The notes below the pieces were generated by a model that made no database searches, was not told the DNA's origin, and saw only the letters and a program-made list of their open reading frames with translations. Positions 23,371-36,935 of a DNA stretch of 64,000 bases are shown here, in pieces. Positions within the stretch are counted from its first letter, which is position 1. Every line of letters begins with the position of its first letter. Position numbers and translations under genes: made by a program. Source of the stretch: Takashimella koratensis (taxonomy: Eukaryota > Basidiomycota > Tremellomycetes > Trichosporonales > Tetragoniomycetaceae); the NCBI GenBank assembly GCA_003116875.1, contig BCKT01000008.1:413924-477923 (forward strand), in the 5' to 3' direction.

Positions 23371-24568
23371 TTACTCGTCGTCTCCCCATAGGCTCTTGGT
23401 ACTTTGCCCCAGCCGAGTGATTGATACCCCACCCATCTGGTCGATCAACGACGTAGCACGCTCCATCACCGCTTTGCTGACGGGCACGTACCAACCCCCT
23501 TGCTCGCTCTCTTCCACAATTGGTAACTCTTTCTCGTCTATAAACTCGCCAGTCCAGTCCCAGACGCCCGGGTAGCCCTGCGACCACTCATGCCCTTGTT
23601 TGAGGTTTGGGAAATCCTCCTTGAGACTCCCATGACCGCTAGAGTTTAGTTTATGGCCGGACCATTCTCCACCAGAGATTTGGTGGGTGCAGCAAGGCAT
23701 GGGCAAGTTCAGTGGGTCGAGGGTCTTCGTACTTGAAGTCCCAAGTTGCATCGTAGATCGACGGCCCGATCTTTTGCAACCCCGAGAGCATATAAGATGG
23801 GATGTCTGGTGACGACGAGACTTGACCCAGCCGACTGGGTATACGAGTCAGTTCGTAACTGCAAGCGTTATGGAACTCCCTGAGATCGATGAGAGTAGAG
23901 GCCTTGGTGGCCATTCCTTTCAGCGTTCGAATACTTGGGTCTTCCGAGAGGTCCTCTATTGTACGTGTCCAGACGTCTTGGTCGGAACCTTGCATGACAG
24001 CTTTAAGGTCATTGATGAAGTCCTTTTTGGAGGCGACACCAGTCTCATTGAAGAAGATCATGACGTTGTGATAGACCGCCTCGATGAGGGGAATCGGGGT
24101 CATTTCCACAGGACAAAACATCCTTGCCGTCTCCTCAGAGACGGCAGTGGGAGCGGGAGTCGCTGCTTCCTTCATGGCAAAATCGAGCCAAGAGTAAGAG
24201 ACTCCCGTGAAGCCGCTCTGCGTCTCGTTTGGTTCTGTGAGAGGAGAGGTTACTAGACTATCTCCATCCTTCAACGGGACCACAGCGACGCAGAGTCGAG
24301 TGATCAAGCGCACTGCAGAAGAGTCCTGGCTGGTCATGTTATCTGTCCAGGATATGTGATGTCGGTCAACAGTGTCGTCCAATGTCAGGTTTGAAGGCGT
24401 TGGGGGAATAGAGGATGAAAACCGCCAGCAATGTCTGTAGGTTATGTGGAGTACTCGTACAGTATGGGAGCGTCTATCCTTTGAGATCGACTTCACCCAA
24501 GTGTCGATGATCAAAAGATACTCCTCCTCCGGTTTTGGACAAAAGACCATCATCCCAACCGGCGACAT
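23371..24568 (-). CDS. Unrecognised 367-residue protein
   Basis: Two exons on the minus strand, 23733-24568 and 23371-23638, joined by a 94-nt intron (donor GTACGA, branch CTAAAC, acceptor TAG). The frame continues as DATWDF then NGHGSLKEDFPN. No domain recognised. Features: MTPIPLIEAVYHNVMIFFNE near the middle, a charged helical region (DLKAVMQGSDQDVWTRTIEDL), and a Trp/Gly-rich stretch GYPGVWDWTGEF towards the end. No signal peptide or clear membrane span. The N-terminal 90 residues look less constrained: a donor-like GTACGAG around 24453 and several ATGs (including one opening MTSQDSSAVRL) leave an extra intron or a later start possible. It lies head-to-tail 165 bp downstream of the MFS transporter gene. 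Confidence 0.55.
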
Positions 24569-24733
24569 GTCCGATCCAAGTCGTCACAGACGATGACAAC
24601 AAGCTCATGCATAATTCTTCCAGCATTCCACGAGATCATTTCATTACAAGATGCCAACTCACCAGCTGACCCGCACCCATGACAGTCCACCTCTTTCTCA
24701 CCTCCCCTTAGACCATCCTTTACCGTCTCAGTC

Positions 24734-26664
24734 TTATACCGACTCGACCCTTCTCTCCCTCTCCACATGCCTCGCCTCCACGTCCGTCGCCAACAAGGCC
24801 CTACTCATATCGTCCTCTGAGGCGGCAGAGAGCGGCACCGCCTCGTACCCTTTATGATCTCTTTGATCGCCCATATCTCTCGGGAAGCGGAGAGAGAGCA
24901 ACACTGGCCATACAGCGATAAACACCAGGAAGAGCCAAGATGACTGGCGACCTAGTGAGCCGGTAGGGTAGAGTGTGGATACAGAGTAGATCCAACCTGC
25001 GATAGAGGGCCCAAGAGCACGACCACCGGCACCGGCGATAAGGCTGATCGCTGACCCTGTGGCGAGAAGCTCAGGCGCCTCGTCGAAAAGAGATACCACC
25101 ACGTAATCGCAGATTCTAAGAACGGGTTAGTCAGTAAATTGAAACGGGCCGTGTGGACCGGGGTATGAACCAGCTTGTTCAGGAGTCGGCACTCACGGCC
25201 AGCTGAAGCTGCCCATATCCTTGAGAGCAAGCTGCACGACGAGGGTAATCCACATGAAGAACCGATTACTTCCTGCAAAGTATTGGGCGAACGGAATCGT
25301 CATGGAAACCAGAGGCCACATGAGGAATGTGACTGTTAATCCTCGAGAGGCACCAAACCGCTCTTGGATGGCGGGGATCATGAGCGGCGCCGCGACGACA
25401 TACATGCATGACGCGAGGGAGTAGACGAGGCCAATGATTGAGACCTGTGAATCAGTATCAAGTCTGCTCCAGGTTATGGAGCTTACCGGAAGACCAAGGC
25501 CGCCCCTGTCTGTGCTCGTATACGTGTAGACTGAGAACACACCGTCCCAGGAGAACACGACTATCGTTAGATCAAGCATCAAGAAGGTTACATACCGAAC
25601 TGGAAGACTGAACGTCAGCATCACTAGGAAAGAGAATAACTCACTTAGGAAAACACCGGTGAGGAGCAAAAAGTGAGGGACTTTGAAGACCGCAGCGACA
25701 GAGGATTTGATGTTCTTCTTATCTTTCTTCTCGGACGAGTTTGGGTTGGTCTGACCGCGTTAGCACGTGTGAAGAGGGTGGACGTACCTCTGTGATCGTG
25801 AACCAAGAGACTATGGTGACGAAGAGCCCGCTGCGGGCTGTTAACTCTCAATTCGGGTACACGCTGGGCATGATCAACTCACAATCCCGCGCTGACGACA
25901 CATGGAAGGGCGTATGGCCATTGTTGCCAGAACAGCGACTGGCCTCCCATCCACGCAGGTAGCCGACCATAGGGGCTCGCGAGCTCGCCGCCGATCAAGG
26001 TACCCAGGATGACACCTATTTGAAACGAGGGGGAGAAGATTGCGAAAAGTTGGGCTCGGTTCGACGGGTGAGAGATCTCGCCCGCGACCGTCCGTACACA
26101 AACTCCTGCAGGGTTGAGACCGACTGGAACGGAGGTCAGTCGTTGATCCCTCGTTTTACGAGTGGAGATGATCAACACTTACAGACAGCTCGCCAGAAGA
26201 TGACCTCGGGGACGTTGCGGCTGAACCCCACCATGCAGGCGGGGACTAGGCACGCGAGGAACCCCCAGATCAAACACGGTCGCCTCCCGTACTTGTCCGC
26301 TGCCTTGGCCCATAGCGGCGCAAATACCGCTTCAACCAGCATCAAGCTTCCCTCGGCGACACCCGCGTACAGACCTATCCGGTTCTGCGGGACGTCAAAC
26401 GACGTGATCATCTCGGTGACGAGCGGGAAGATGACGACATAGGTCACGGCGTCGGCCTAGGCTCAGGGTCAGTGTGAGTGGTTCGCGTGAGAGTTGGGAT
26501 AGCGAGGCGCTTACGATGCGGAAGAGGAGGATCGGGACGAGTTGAGCCCAGGGGAGAGGAACACGTTTGAGCTCGAGAGGCTGGGTGGACTCGACGATGA
26601 GCGCGCCAGGAGGCAGAGGGGACGGCGAGCGAGGTGGTTCCATGGTGACTGGTGGATCGGGCAT
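24734..26664 (-). CDS. MFS transporter, DHA1-type (multidrug/ZIFL-like)
   Basis: Membrane carrier, probably proton-coupled efflux of small molecules; substrate unknown. Eight exons on the minus strand: 26515-26664, 26183-26456, 25883-26123, 25788-25830, 25645-25750, 25487-25599, 25197-25444, 24734-25115; 518 residues, all joins in frame. MFS motif A between TM2 and TM3 reads [15 protein letters not shown], the TM4 region has [17 protein letters not shown], and hydrophobic segments spread over the whole length fit 12 spans; a central hydrophilic loop ([13 protein letters not shown]) separates the halves. The pattern resembles S. cerevisiae YCR023C and plant ZIF-like carriers (from memory). Start: first ATG at 26664 in the reading frame; a second in-frame ATG lies seven codons later, and an acceptor-like ACAG near 26700 suggests a leader intron. 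Confidence 0.85.
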
Positions 26665-27897
26665 GGGCGAAAGGGGGAAAGTGGTCGAAGGCGAGACGCT
26701 GTTGTATTGGGTCAGCAAAGCTTAGCTGCAAGGCCAGCTGGCCGACTCTCTTGTCCCATGCCTGGCCACGGTGAGAGGGGGTAGGTGAATGGAGGCGGCC
26801 GGGGGAGAGAGGATAGAGGAAAGCGCCATGGTGGGAGCCACAATCATGATCACAGTCATCATCAGATTCCAATCTACACCCACCTCAAAGGAAGCGGGCT
26901 TAAGCGAGGGGCAGCCGGGAGCGGGCGACGCGGGGTGGGAAGCGGGGCGGCAAGAGGGGTAGGACAGGTCTTTGTCTCTCCTTTCTAATGTCTACTTCGA
27001 TGATGACGGCCCCGTGTGCCGTCTTTTGTCTGTCTGCTATGAGTTGGATAACGGAGACTGCAAGCAGTCAGATCTGGCCGTGGATGCGAACGCTGTGTTG
27101 AACAATGCAAGTCGATGCTGGTGGTGTTGTCAAACTGTGAATGCTGTCGATGCTGTCGATGCTGTCGATGCTGGTGATGGAGAATGCTGCGAAGGGGCAG
27201 GGAGTAGGGGTGGGTGGGGTAGAGAGTGGGGGTGGAGAGAGTGGGGATCAGAGAAAAATGTGACGTGACGCGAGTCGCATCGACTTGAGTCGACGCAGCG
27301 TCCAAGCGAGCTAGACGATGACTCAGGACCCGTCTATCTCCCTGCTATCTGTCATGACCCAGATCCAGACCCAGCCCAACCCCAGGCTCGCCTCTTGTCA
27401 CCTCATGGTGCGTGCGCGCTCGACTCGGACTTGACCGCCGGCAAAATCAGCTTAAAAAGTCCGCGGACAGTTTTTTTGTCGCGATAGACTCCAGATCGGA
27501 CCCCGACTCTAGGTCCAACTTTCCATACCCATGGGCATGGGCTGGGGATAGCACTGGGTACCGGTTACTGGGTACGGGGTGAGCGAACGGCCCTTGGTCG
27601 ACCGGAACCGTCCCGTCACCTCGTCCCTCGCGCCCGCCCTGGGTGCCTCGGGGCCGACTTTCCGTATGCCGTGCCGAGGATTGATTGGGCTGCCGTCCGG
27701 TACGGAACGTGGTGGTGGATACCCGATCCCTGTCCACGTCTTGGTCTTGCTGGCGACTGACTATTCACCGCCTCTCCCTTATTGACTGACCGCAACTCGT
27801 CTTCCTCTCCTTTCTCCTCGACTTCTAACACTCCTCTCCAATCCCCCATCCCCTTCTCATCTGTGCATACCACCTTACCCTACCCGTCTCGCCACCG
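26665..27897. promoter_or_regulatory. Divergent promoter region
   Basis: Shared upstream DNA of the MFS transporter (-) and the SET protein (+). It holds the 9-nt tandem repeat listed below. No gene seen. Confidence 0.45.
27140..27172. repeat. ATGCTGTCG tandem repeat
   Basis: Three and a half copies of the 9-nt unit ATGCTGTCG in the divergent promoter region; an in-frame multiple of three, but in no supported gene. Confidence 0.8.
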
Positions 27898-28700
27898 ATG
27901 CCGTCTGCGACCACGCTCCTCCCGGTTCATCCCGCCGCGGCGTACACCAAGCCGACCCTCGCCAACACACACGGCGGCAAGACTTACACCGCGACCCACC
28001 CTGACCTCTTCCGGGTCGAATTCCAGGTCGCAGCGGGTGGCGAGTCGGACCTAGCACACGCAAGTGTCGAGACTTACTCCAGCCGGCTGGTCGCTACTCG
28101 TGTAAGCCTTGCGAGGGCAGCTTGAATCTGGCTGCCGACCTTGGGGGCGAGTTGATACTGATTTTTTGTTAGGATTTTGCACCTCACGAGACGATCACAA
28201 TGTTGGACAACCTTTCTCAAGCGGCTGAGAAAGCTTATAGCTCTGTGCAGTTTGGTCCCGGCGCTCATGACCATTTTGAGCTCAACTCGGACCTCCTATT
28301 CAGTGAGTTACGCTTATGCTGCTGGATCTTCAGGAGATGTGACTGACGAAACAACCCTCTTGCCAACCCAGTGAACCACTCGTGTGCTCCCACCGCCGAA
28401 CTGTGCTTGCCCCCTCACCAGCCTGGGCAATGGCAGGTGCGGGCTTCGGCCAGGGGTATCCAACAGGGCCAAGATATAACTTTCTTCTACCCGAGTACCG
28501 AGTGGGACATGGCCCAAAGCTTTGACTGCTCATGCGGTGCTATAGTGAGTTACGACCTGGTTCTGCTTGTGTAGATGTTGACGCAGTGTCCGCAGGATTG
28601 CCTTGGATCGATACAGGGTGCCAAGTACCTGTCGATAAGCGAGCTCGAAGGGCGGGGGTACGTGAATGAGCACATCCGGACGTTGAAGTCGGCTCAGTAA
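27898..28700 (+). CDS. Small SET-domain protein
   Basis: Probable lysine methyltransferase of the minimal fungal SET type. Four exons: 27898-28101, 28173-28302, 28372-28544, 28596-28700; 203 residues. The SET domain starts near residue 65 with ATRDFAPHETIT; the AdoMet-binding NHSCAPTAEL follows after exon 2 (its Asn-His codons directly follow the split Met codon at the exon 2/3 join), then a catalytic-region ITFFYPSTEWDM, and a post-SET-like Cys group FDCSCGAIDCLG. The usual central insert of SET proteins is very short, so this is a compact SET with little else; the 60 N-terminal residues have no known domain. The substrate cannot be inferred. Confidence 0.82.
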
Positions 28701-29243
28701 GCGGAGGGAGCGGTGGAGTTGAAGGAAGGGCTACGCCAAGACCACAGACAATGAAATACAGAGTAGACTTGCATGGGTGGGGAAAATGGAATGAAGCGTG
28801 CAGAGAGGTGGACACGTGCAGAGGGGATGATGACGCTCGGTAATGTAAGATGCATCCTTGTATATGTTGGGTATGCATGGAGCAGTGTCTGTTGACGGGG
28901 AGGAGAGGAGGGGTATCCCGCCTGGGTGTATGGGGAGGTAGAGTAGATTGAGAATTCCCCAACTGGGAATAGATGACATTCTTCTTTACGTTGCTCCCAC
29001 GCCATCCCGCTGCAGGTTAACCAGGTCCCATTTTCCCTATCCCGTAGCCTCCTCTTTGGTCTCTGATACCATCTCTTTCCCATCCTCCTCTCTACCATCC
29101 ACAACCCGGCACTCTCACTTCTACGTCTCATCTTATAATACACCCGGAGTTCCCTCTCTCTCCTCCGGCCGCAGTCTCACCTCCGTTTCACCTCCCGTAC
29201 CTCTTCTTCCTCTCCATCCTCCCCCAGCTTGAGCCCACCCAAC
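28701..29243. other. Tandem intergenic region
   Basis: Between the SET gene and the DOCK gene, both on the plus strand. The second half is pyrimidine-rich and probably the promoter and leader of the DOCK gene. No gene seen. Confidence 0.5.
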
Positions 29244-32200
29244 ATGCTCGGTCAAGCAGCTCCCATTGGCGGCGGTCAAAGCTCTTCATCTCAAAAGTAT
29301 GTCCCACCTCTTCATCCTCCTCTCACTTCCCTCACTACCTCACTTTCTCGAATCGCCTTCTGCCTTCTCACTCGTACCTACCGCCACCGTCACTAACCTC
29401 CATATAGGATGAAGACAGGCACCTGGCAGCCCTTGCCCTACATCTACTCTGGCCTTGTCATCCACCCGTTCCACCCTATCGCCGAACCACCCACCTCCTC
29501 GAGCACACCGGGCAAGCGGAGCGGCTCACATCAACATCGCTTCTCATGGAGTGGGCTCCCTGCTTTACCCAGCGATAACAGTGCCGCCGGCGCAACCTCT
29601 CCAGCCAAAGGGAACCCTTATGAGGTGTCGTTGGATGTTGGAGATGAGTTCTTCGCTTTCGAGGAGTACCGCTGCACGCAGGAGGAAGATGGACTTGGTG
29701 GGGTCTGGTATCGAGGGTGAGTTGAGATCATCACTGGGGGACATGGCAGTGCGCAAGGACCCACAACGTTCTCAGACTAATTCGGACCAGATACATCGTG
29801 CAGGCGGTCAACCTGCCCCGACTCATGCCCCGGGGCCCAACAGATACTATGCAATACCCACACGTTGAGCCATCTGTGCTCATCGGTATCTTTCCAGCAT
29901 CGGCAGTTGCGGTCCGGCCAAATACAGTGATGGAGAACGACGTTTCGACTTCAGCGTACGAACGAGCCCATTCCATGGCCGAGGACCGTGCGAAAGAGCT
30001 CGGCGAGCCCCGGAGGGAGATGGACGCGGTCAAGGAGGAGGACGAAGAGGAAGATATCGAGGGGTACATTGTAGGAGGCAACGATATCGTCCCCGTGCGT
30101 TCGCCAAAGTCCAAATCGAAATCGCTAGAGAGAGGAGATTCGACGTCGGGGATGAAACGAGCCAACAGACCCAAGTCGCTGCTCCTCGATTTCCCGGCAA
30201 GGACGACAGAGAAGGAGAACCCACCGCTCCCGCAGCTTACAGCAGGTGACTCGACGACGGCGGGTCAGCAATGGCCTCTGGTAGATGAGATTGCGTGCGC
30301 TATCCGGGAATGGTATGCGGTAAGTCTTTGGAATGAGTCTCCCTCTGAAAAGATAATATTTTTTTTCGCTGACGTACAAAAACACAGCGTCTTCCGACCT
30401 ATCTTGCCAACCGCGAATACCGACTGTTCAACGCCGTCGTGCAACATATCGATGCCCTCTTCCTCGGGCGGAGACAACTGCTTTCGCAGATGCTCAGCGG
30501 AGACGAGCTCGTCCGTGTCAGACGAGAGTGTGTATCTCGGTTGGTCAAGTGCAACGTCGCGCAGGGTCTGGAGGTTATTGTGAGAAACTTGGAGGATGGA
30601 AGTATCGTCGTGGTGGACAAGGAGAGGGCGATGCCGGGTTCAACCTGGGTAGGCGGGATCCCGAGCTATGTATTCCAGGTGCAGGTGAGTACGACCTTCC
30701 CAGGCCTTGTCGCTTGCTCATCTTTCAGCTCGCATACATCGACCTCGTCCCTCTCGACACGCTCTTAGGCGCTCGCCGTGTCCCTCGACCCATGAGTGTG
30801 ATCAAAACTGGCCTCGGCGGTATGACCCCTCCCAGCTCGACTCCCGGCCACCACCTTCTGCTCGATTTCCGCGCATTTGTCGCATCTCCTTGCTCACCCG
30901 GGGAGACTGCCGAGCTCTATTTCTCACTCTACAACAAGAACGAATCAAAGTTCCTGACGGAAGAGTTCTGCCTCGTGCTCAATCACCTCGGCTCGCCTGC
31001 ACGCGATGCTGAGCTCCGGCTCGGCCGGCTACGCACGCTCTTCACCGATTTGAAACCCGAGGACATCCCTCATACGTTTTTGGTGTGCCGGCTGGTGCGT
31101 AACGGGGCGATGCGGATGAGTCTTGAGGCGAGCTCGAGTGGTGAAGGTTTACAGCGACAGACGAGCGCGCTCGGTGATTCGACAGGACAATGGCGATCGT
31201 CTACCTCGGTCGCAGAGATGACCGACGATTCGTTCTCCGTTACCTCGGGCTTTGGGGGACACCGCACAGCGACAGTCGAGACAACGGGGTCAAGTGCGGG
31301 CCGACCGAACTTCCGACGCCCGTTGGGCTGCGCAGTCGTAGAGCTCCCGCAGCTGGCACGATTGACGACCGAGGGTATGGCCGATGATTTCGTCATGCCA
31401 ATCTACGTGGCCACGGACGAGGCCAAGTTTGCAAGTCTCCACGAGGACGTTGTGAATAAGCGAGACCACCTGTATGAAAAGTCTCCCAGGTGAGTGGAGT
31501 CCTTCATATATACACCCAACAACCAAATGCTGACCTGACTTAGGGCTGAGGGGTTGGCGGTTGGTTTGAAACTGTTCAACGGCTCTATCGAGAACGTCAC
31601 TCGACAGCACCCTTCGCTCCTGCTTGATGTCCCACTCACCGCGCGCCTTGGCTTCCCCGACGTCGTTTTCCCCGGCGTTGTTCGAAATGACCTCTACGTC
31701 AAACTCTGGTCTGGCTCGTTCACTTTCTCTTCACTCCCCGCGGGCACGTTACGTGTGCGAAAGTCGGTCACCCCCACCGCTGGCAACTACCAAGTCACTG
31801 TCGAGGTGCGTCGAGCAGACGGGACGATTGTCCCCGACGTCTTGTATGCTGGTGGATCGGGTGAAGCGCCTGTCTCGCAGTACCAATCGCTCGTGTACTA
31901 CAACAACGAACGACCGACATTTGGCGAACTCGTCAAAGTGTCACTCCCGCCTAACGCGCCCGACTCGCACCTTTTCCTCACTTTCAGGTCCCGAGACAGG
32001 TCGCCGGCCGCTGAGCTGGAGAAACCATTTGCCTTCGCCTACTTGCCGCTCTTCACTCCGGCATCTTGCATCAAGGATGGGTCGCACGATCTCGTTCTCT
32101 ACCGCATGGAGAGGAACCTCTTACCCGGTCCCAACTTCTACTTTGGCGTACCGGCCACAGGCGCCCACCCAGCATCGACACCCAACATCTCGCCCCTTCG

Positions 32201-35200
32201 AGACCGACTTACGCTCCGCACCTTCTTGTGCTCAACAGTTCACACGCAAGACGACACGATTCGTAGCTTGCTCGACTGGCAGAGCTCGACCAACACCCTC
32301 CCTCAGACGCTGCAGATGTTTGGGTTCGTCCCCGAGGACGAGATTGCAAAGTTCCTTCGACCTGTGCTCGACGCGCTCTTCGGAATCATCGTCTCCAATA
32401 TCCAAGATCCCCGATCCGAGATTGACAGCCTTGCGTTCCAAGGTCTCGTCAAGGTCCTCTCAATGGCGTCAGACAGGAGATACCCGACCTTCAACGCGGT
32501 TTTGTCCACCTACCTCTCGTCAAACTTTAACCAGGGCGCATCGGCGTTCCACCTGTTGCGAACGATGAAGAAAGTCATGGGTCGACCTGAATCGAAAGAG
32601 TATAGATCCTTGCTCAAGGTCTGGCACCTTGTCTTCCGGTTCATCATCCGTGCTCGGGAGATTGACAGGTCTCGAGGTACCGGATTAGTCTCTGACCATA
32701 TGGACGCCGAGTTCAAGCGCCAGACTCGTGCGATCTTGGACGAGATCAACCATTTGATGTTATCGACCAACAAAGCGTTGATTGGGTCTCAAACCCTCGC
32801 GGTTCAGCATTACTCCGATATCCTCCCCGACCTAGCCCAGGTCTTCGTACCCGCCGAACTCGCAGAGATGGTGATTACCTTTGCCGACACGCTCAGCCAA
32901 GCCTCGGGGAATCTCGCGATTTACAAGCTGTTGTTGCTCTTACAGGTTGTCAAGAGCGTGTTTGAGACAACAGACACGAGAGCGATGCTTATCCCTGCGA
33001 TTGTGAGATGGGTTAAACCACACTTGGGCAAGTACGAGGATTACTCGGGGAAGAACGAGACGCAAGAGGCTAAGGATGTGAAGAAGATCAAGTGGCTCGA
33101 GTGCAACCGACTCGCCGTAACTGTGAGTAGAGGATGGGCGAAGGTGGCTTGAGCTCTGGGTTTACTGACCTTTCCCAGGTCGTTGCGTGGACTGTGAACA
33201 AGTTGCAGGAATGGCACGACTCGCCAGCGATTGCGGAGGACCCATCGCTCGAAGCTCAAGAGGCTGACAACATCGAATACTGCTTATCGCTTCTGCCTCT
33301 GTAAGCTTTGCTCATCACGACTCAAGCTGACTTTTCCAGCTTGTTGTCGTCATACAAAGAGCTGGCAAGCGAGTCTACCTCTGCCACGCTCGACAGACAC
33401 CGTTCCTCCCCGACCGTATGGAAGACGACACCGGACGTATTCCCCATGACGCACCCGTTCAGTCTAATCGCCGACCTCCCGCCGCCTCCGCTTGCCGAGC
33501 AGCAGGACGACCAAGTGAGCCGTGTTGGTGTCTTTCGATGTGGTCTGGCCGAAATCACCGTGGTCATCTTCACCCTCGTCCTCGCGACACCGGGGCCTAA
33601 CATGCTTCGATGGTTGCTCGAGCTTCTCGACCTGGGTGGCTCGGCCTCCCTCTCTCCAGTCCTCAAACAGATCTTCGATTTTTGCGCCTCGGTGATCCGT
33701 TTCGACGCCTTCCCTCGTCAATGGCTCACTCTCAACCTCATGTGTTTCGGAGGAATCGTCAAGCTCCTCGAACCCGTCGCGCAAGTCATGCAGCGCGAAG
33801 CATTTATCCCGCAGATCAAAGACGTCGACGCGTTCGATGTGGAATTGTGGGACAAGTGTTTCCGATTCTTGTGTGATTTCTGCGCAAGTGACGAATTGGC
33901 GCTAGAGGAACAGAGTCTTCAGAGGAGAAGGGCGGCGTGGATCGTCGCGGGTGATGTGAGAGACCAAGGCGCTGTTATCTTGCGAGATTTGTGGAACGCG
34001 ATTGGCTGGCCGATGGCTCGTAGCGGGTCCAGATATGGAGGTGTAAGTCGAGAGTCTCAAAGTGTTTCGCCAAGTGCTTACGGTATCCCCCAGTATCAGA
34101 CGCGATTCACGTCCTTGGCCGAACGCGTCCTAGTCCTTTGCATGTCAACTCACGACCGCCTATGCGAGATCGCTGTTGAGATCTTGTTTTCCATGATCTA
34201 CGCTGAATACATGCTGGACGGTAAATTCACTTCCATCGAAAACGAGATCTTCTCCAAACTGGACGCCCTCTTCACTCGATCCGCACCTACCTCTGAATCC
34301 GCTATGCGTGCCTACTTTATCGCTCAACTCCGATCCGTCTTCGAGTCTGCGCCCGAGATCGATGCAGTTTTCGCAAACGGTGTCGCTGCGTTCCTGGACG
34401 AAGTCGAATTGTTCATCGACCTGCTCATGGCTGTCCGAGACCTCCCCGAGACAACAGAATGGAAAGACGAGAGAGCAGCAGCGACCTACCGCCTCATGAA
34501 TTTTTTCAAACGTATCGGAAGGAGCGATCTGTACATCAAGTTTGTACACCAACTCGTCGCGATCAACGTCGAGAGCAAGGACTGGTTAGGCGCTGGTTTG
34601 GCACTCAAACTTCATGCGGACCTGTACGAGTGGACGTTGAGTCCCGAGTTGCTAGATGACTTCAAAGGTTCGATAGTTAGGTTCCCTCCACAAACGCAAT
34701 TTGAACGTAAAGAGGCGCTGTACTACCATGCCCTGGAGTACCTCGGTGAGTCTTTGTCGACTTTGACTTGATGGCGGATTGATCGACGTCGGCTGGGCTG
34801 CACGATTACTTGGGCTATGGCTGACAACGCTCTAGCTGAAGCCGAGGCGTACGAATTCGCGATTGATCTATGCCAAGTGCTAGTGACCGCACATCAGCAA
34901 TTGACATTCAACGTCGCAAGGATCTCGGACTTGCTAAGCCACCAGGCCAGGCTGTGGCATCGGATCGGATCTTCGAGCCGGCCTAAACCAGAGTATTTCC
35001 GAGTGGTGAGTGAATTGCGGGGCAAGAGTGCACGGCCTATCACTTACGGATTGTGTCCCGATCCTAACTGATATCATCACAGGCGTACTTTGGGCCGTTC
35101 TCGACCCTCAACAAAGGAAAAGAATTCGTCGTTCGTGGTGCGCCCTGGCAGCGGTTCTCAGACTTGTAGGTCACCTACTCCCCTTCCCAACACTCCTACC

Positions 35201-36935
35201 TCCACTCATTTGAATCCGACGATGACTGACCCAACATCTCTGCTTCTCCTTATCCAAACCCCTCTCAGCTGTGAAAACGTCCAGGCCAAGTACCCGAACG
35301 CGACGATCCACCGATCCAAGATCCCGCCTCCTGAACACGTCCGTAACGGAACCGAAGAGTGTATCTGGATCACCAGTGTCGCGCCCTTACCTGACCTCTC
35401 TGCACCCATGTTCCGAGAAGGAGTGAGCCCCGGGATCCAGAGCTATTATCGGTCCAATGGGGTATCACTGTTCGAGAGTCAAAGACCGTATATCGTTGAT
35501 CCGAACGAGAGGGAGAGCGTCTTGCAGTGGCTTGAGAAGACGACGCTGAGGAGTGAGTCAACCTTTGAACCACGGTTGGATGATTAAAAGATCGATGATG
35601 GGAGAGGAAGTTGGATAGAAAAGCTGAGAATGCCCTCTCTTGCAGCCGCCGAACCCCTGCCACACCTTTTGAGCAGAAGCGAAGTCGTCCGTATCGCACA
35701 TGAACACATCTCTCCTCTGGACGCTGCGGTCGAGCAGATTCGAGAGGCCGATTCGAGTCTTCAAAAACTGACCACGTCGATACCCATTGAGTGAGTCTAC
35801 TGAACAAAGACACAGAAAATGAAGATAATTTAGACTGACGAAGATAGCGTGAAATTGCTCGGTACCGCGTTGAACGGGGCCGTCGATTCTCGAGTCCACG
35901 GTGGGATCCCCGTCTATCGCAAAGTCAGTCTTTCCTCGCTATTAGCAGAGGACAAAGGACGAAATCAAGTGTACTGATATGACCCGACCTTGTAGACATT
36001 CTTGACTCCGAGCTACGTCCAGCGGCGCCCGATGGATGCGAGTAAAGCGGAAGAACTGCGAGCGACGATCATCAATTATGTTGCAACGATCAGGAACGCG
36101 CTGGTTGTGCATCATCGGTACAGCAAGGACATCGCTTTCCACGAGGCTCTACGAACGTGTAAGTGACCACTTGGATCTTCCTCTATCTGTCTTCCCTCCC
36201 CTCTATTCGTTTCCAATTCACTTCTCTCATTGGCAAACGCGACGCTGACATGAACTTGTCCCTACAGTATTCGCCAAAGCCTACCCGGAAGAAATCGCCG
36301 TCCTTCCGCCACTTACCGAATCATCACTCGGTCCTCTCCCTCCCCTCCCGAGCGGAGTTGAACCCAACTCGAACCGGTCGTCCTCTTTGCAGCCTTCCTC
36401 TGCACACCAGAACGGGACGGGTCGCTCGGGAGCTAGCTCCACACCTTTTTCGTCTGCCTCTCCACCTCCGACGTCGAACGCGGGGTACGTGCTTCCGCCG
36501 CTCCGACTGGGTCCTGGTGTGCCCGGACACGCGCAGGGTAACCACATCTCGCCCGCATCCCCGCTTACCTCGCCTGTGCCTGCGACGTCACCCTCGCTTG
36601 GCTCGGCGGCGGTCCAGGCTGGCCTCGGGTCCCCAAGCGCCCGGTACTCGGACCCTACAGGAGCAGGGGGCAGCGGCGCACCACGCACGAGCATGAGCAG
36701 CAGCGTCAACGCGGCTCCATCTAGCGGGACCGCCAATACCGCACCTGCAGGGCAAGCAGGGCAAACAGGGCAAGCAGGGCAAGGGGGTCAAGGGACGACC
36801 GGGATACTGAAGAGGACTACGTCGAATAGCGCGAAGAGTGATGGGACGGCGACGGGGGAAGGAGACGGTATTAGCGTGAAGAGTAGGAGAGAGAGCTCGT
36901 CGTTGAGACGGTTTGGAAGTCTCTTGAAGAGGTAG
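29244..36935 (+). CDS. DOCK-family guanine nucleotide exchange factor (DOCK180/DCK1-like)
   Basis: Activates Rac/Cdc42-type GTPases to drive actin and polarity. Sixteen exons: 29244-29296, 29408-29716, 29791-30319, 30388-30684, 30729-31489, 31544-33122, 33179-33300, 33340-34042, 34094-34745, 34836-35005, 35083-35165, 35269-35552, 35646-35790, 35848-35923, 35996-36158, 36268-36935; 2197 residues. Domains: N-terminal SH3 at about 90-170 (YEVSLDVGDEFFAFEEY ... VLIGIFPASAV), the C2-type DHR-1 at about 695-860 (NDLYVKLWSGSF), and DHR-2 at about 1580-1975 (YYHALEYLAEAEAYEFAI, FCENVQAKYPNA, YVATIRNALVVHHRYSKDI). The last 220 residues are a Ser/Pro-rich tail with poly-Gly/Gln repeats, typical for DOCK1-type tails. 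The 51-nt intron 34043-34093 has no stop in frame and may be retained. Confidence 0.93.
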
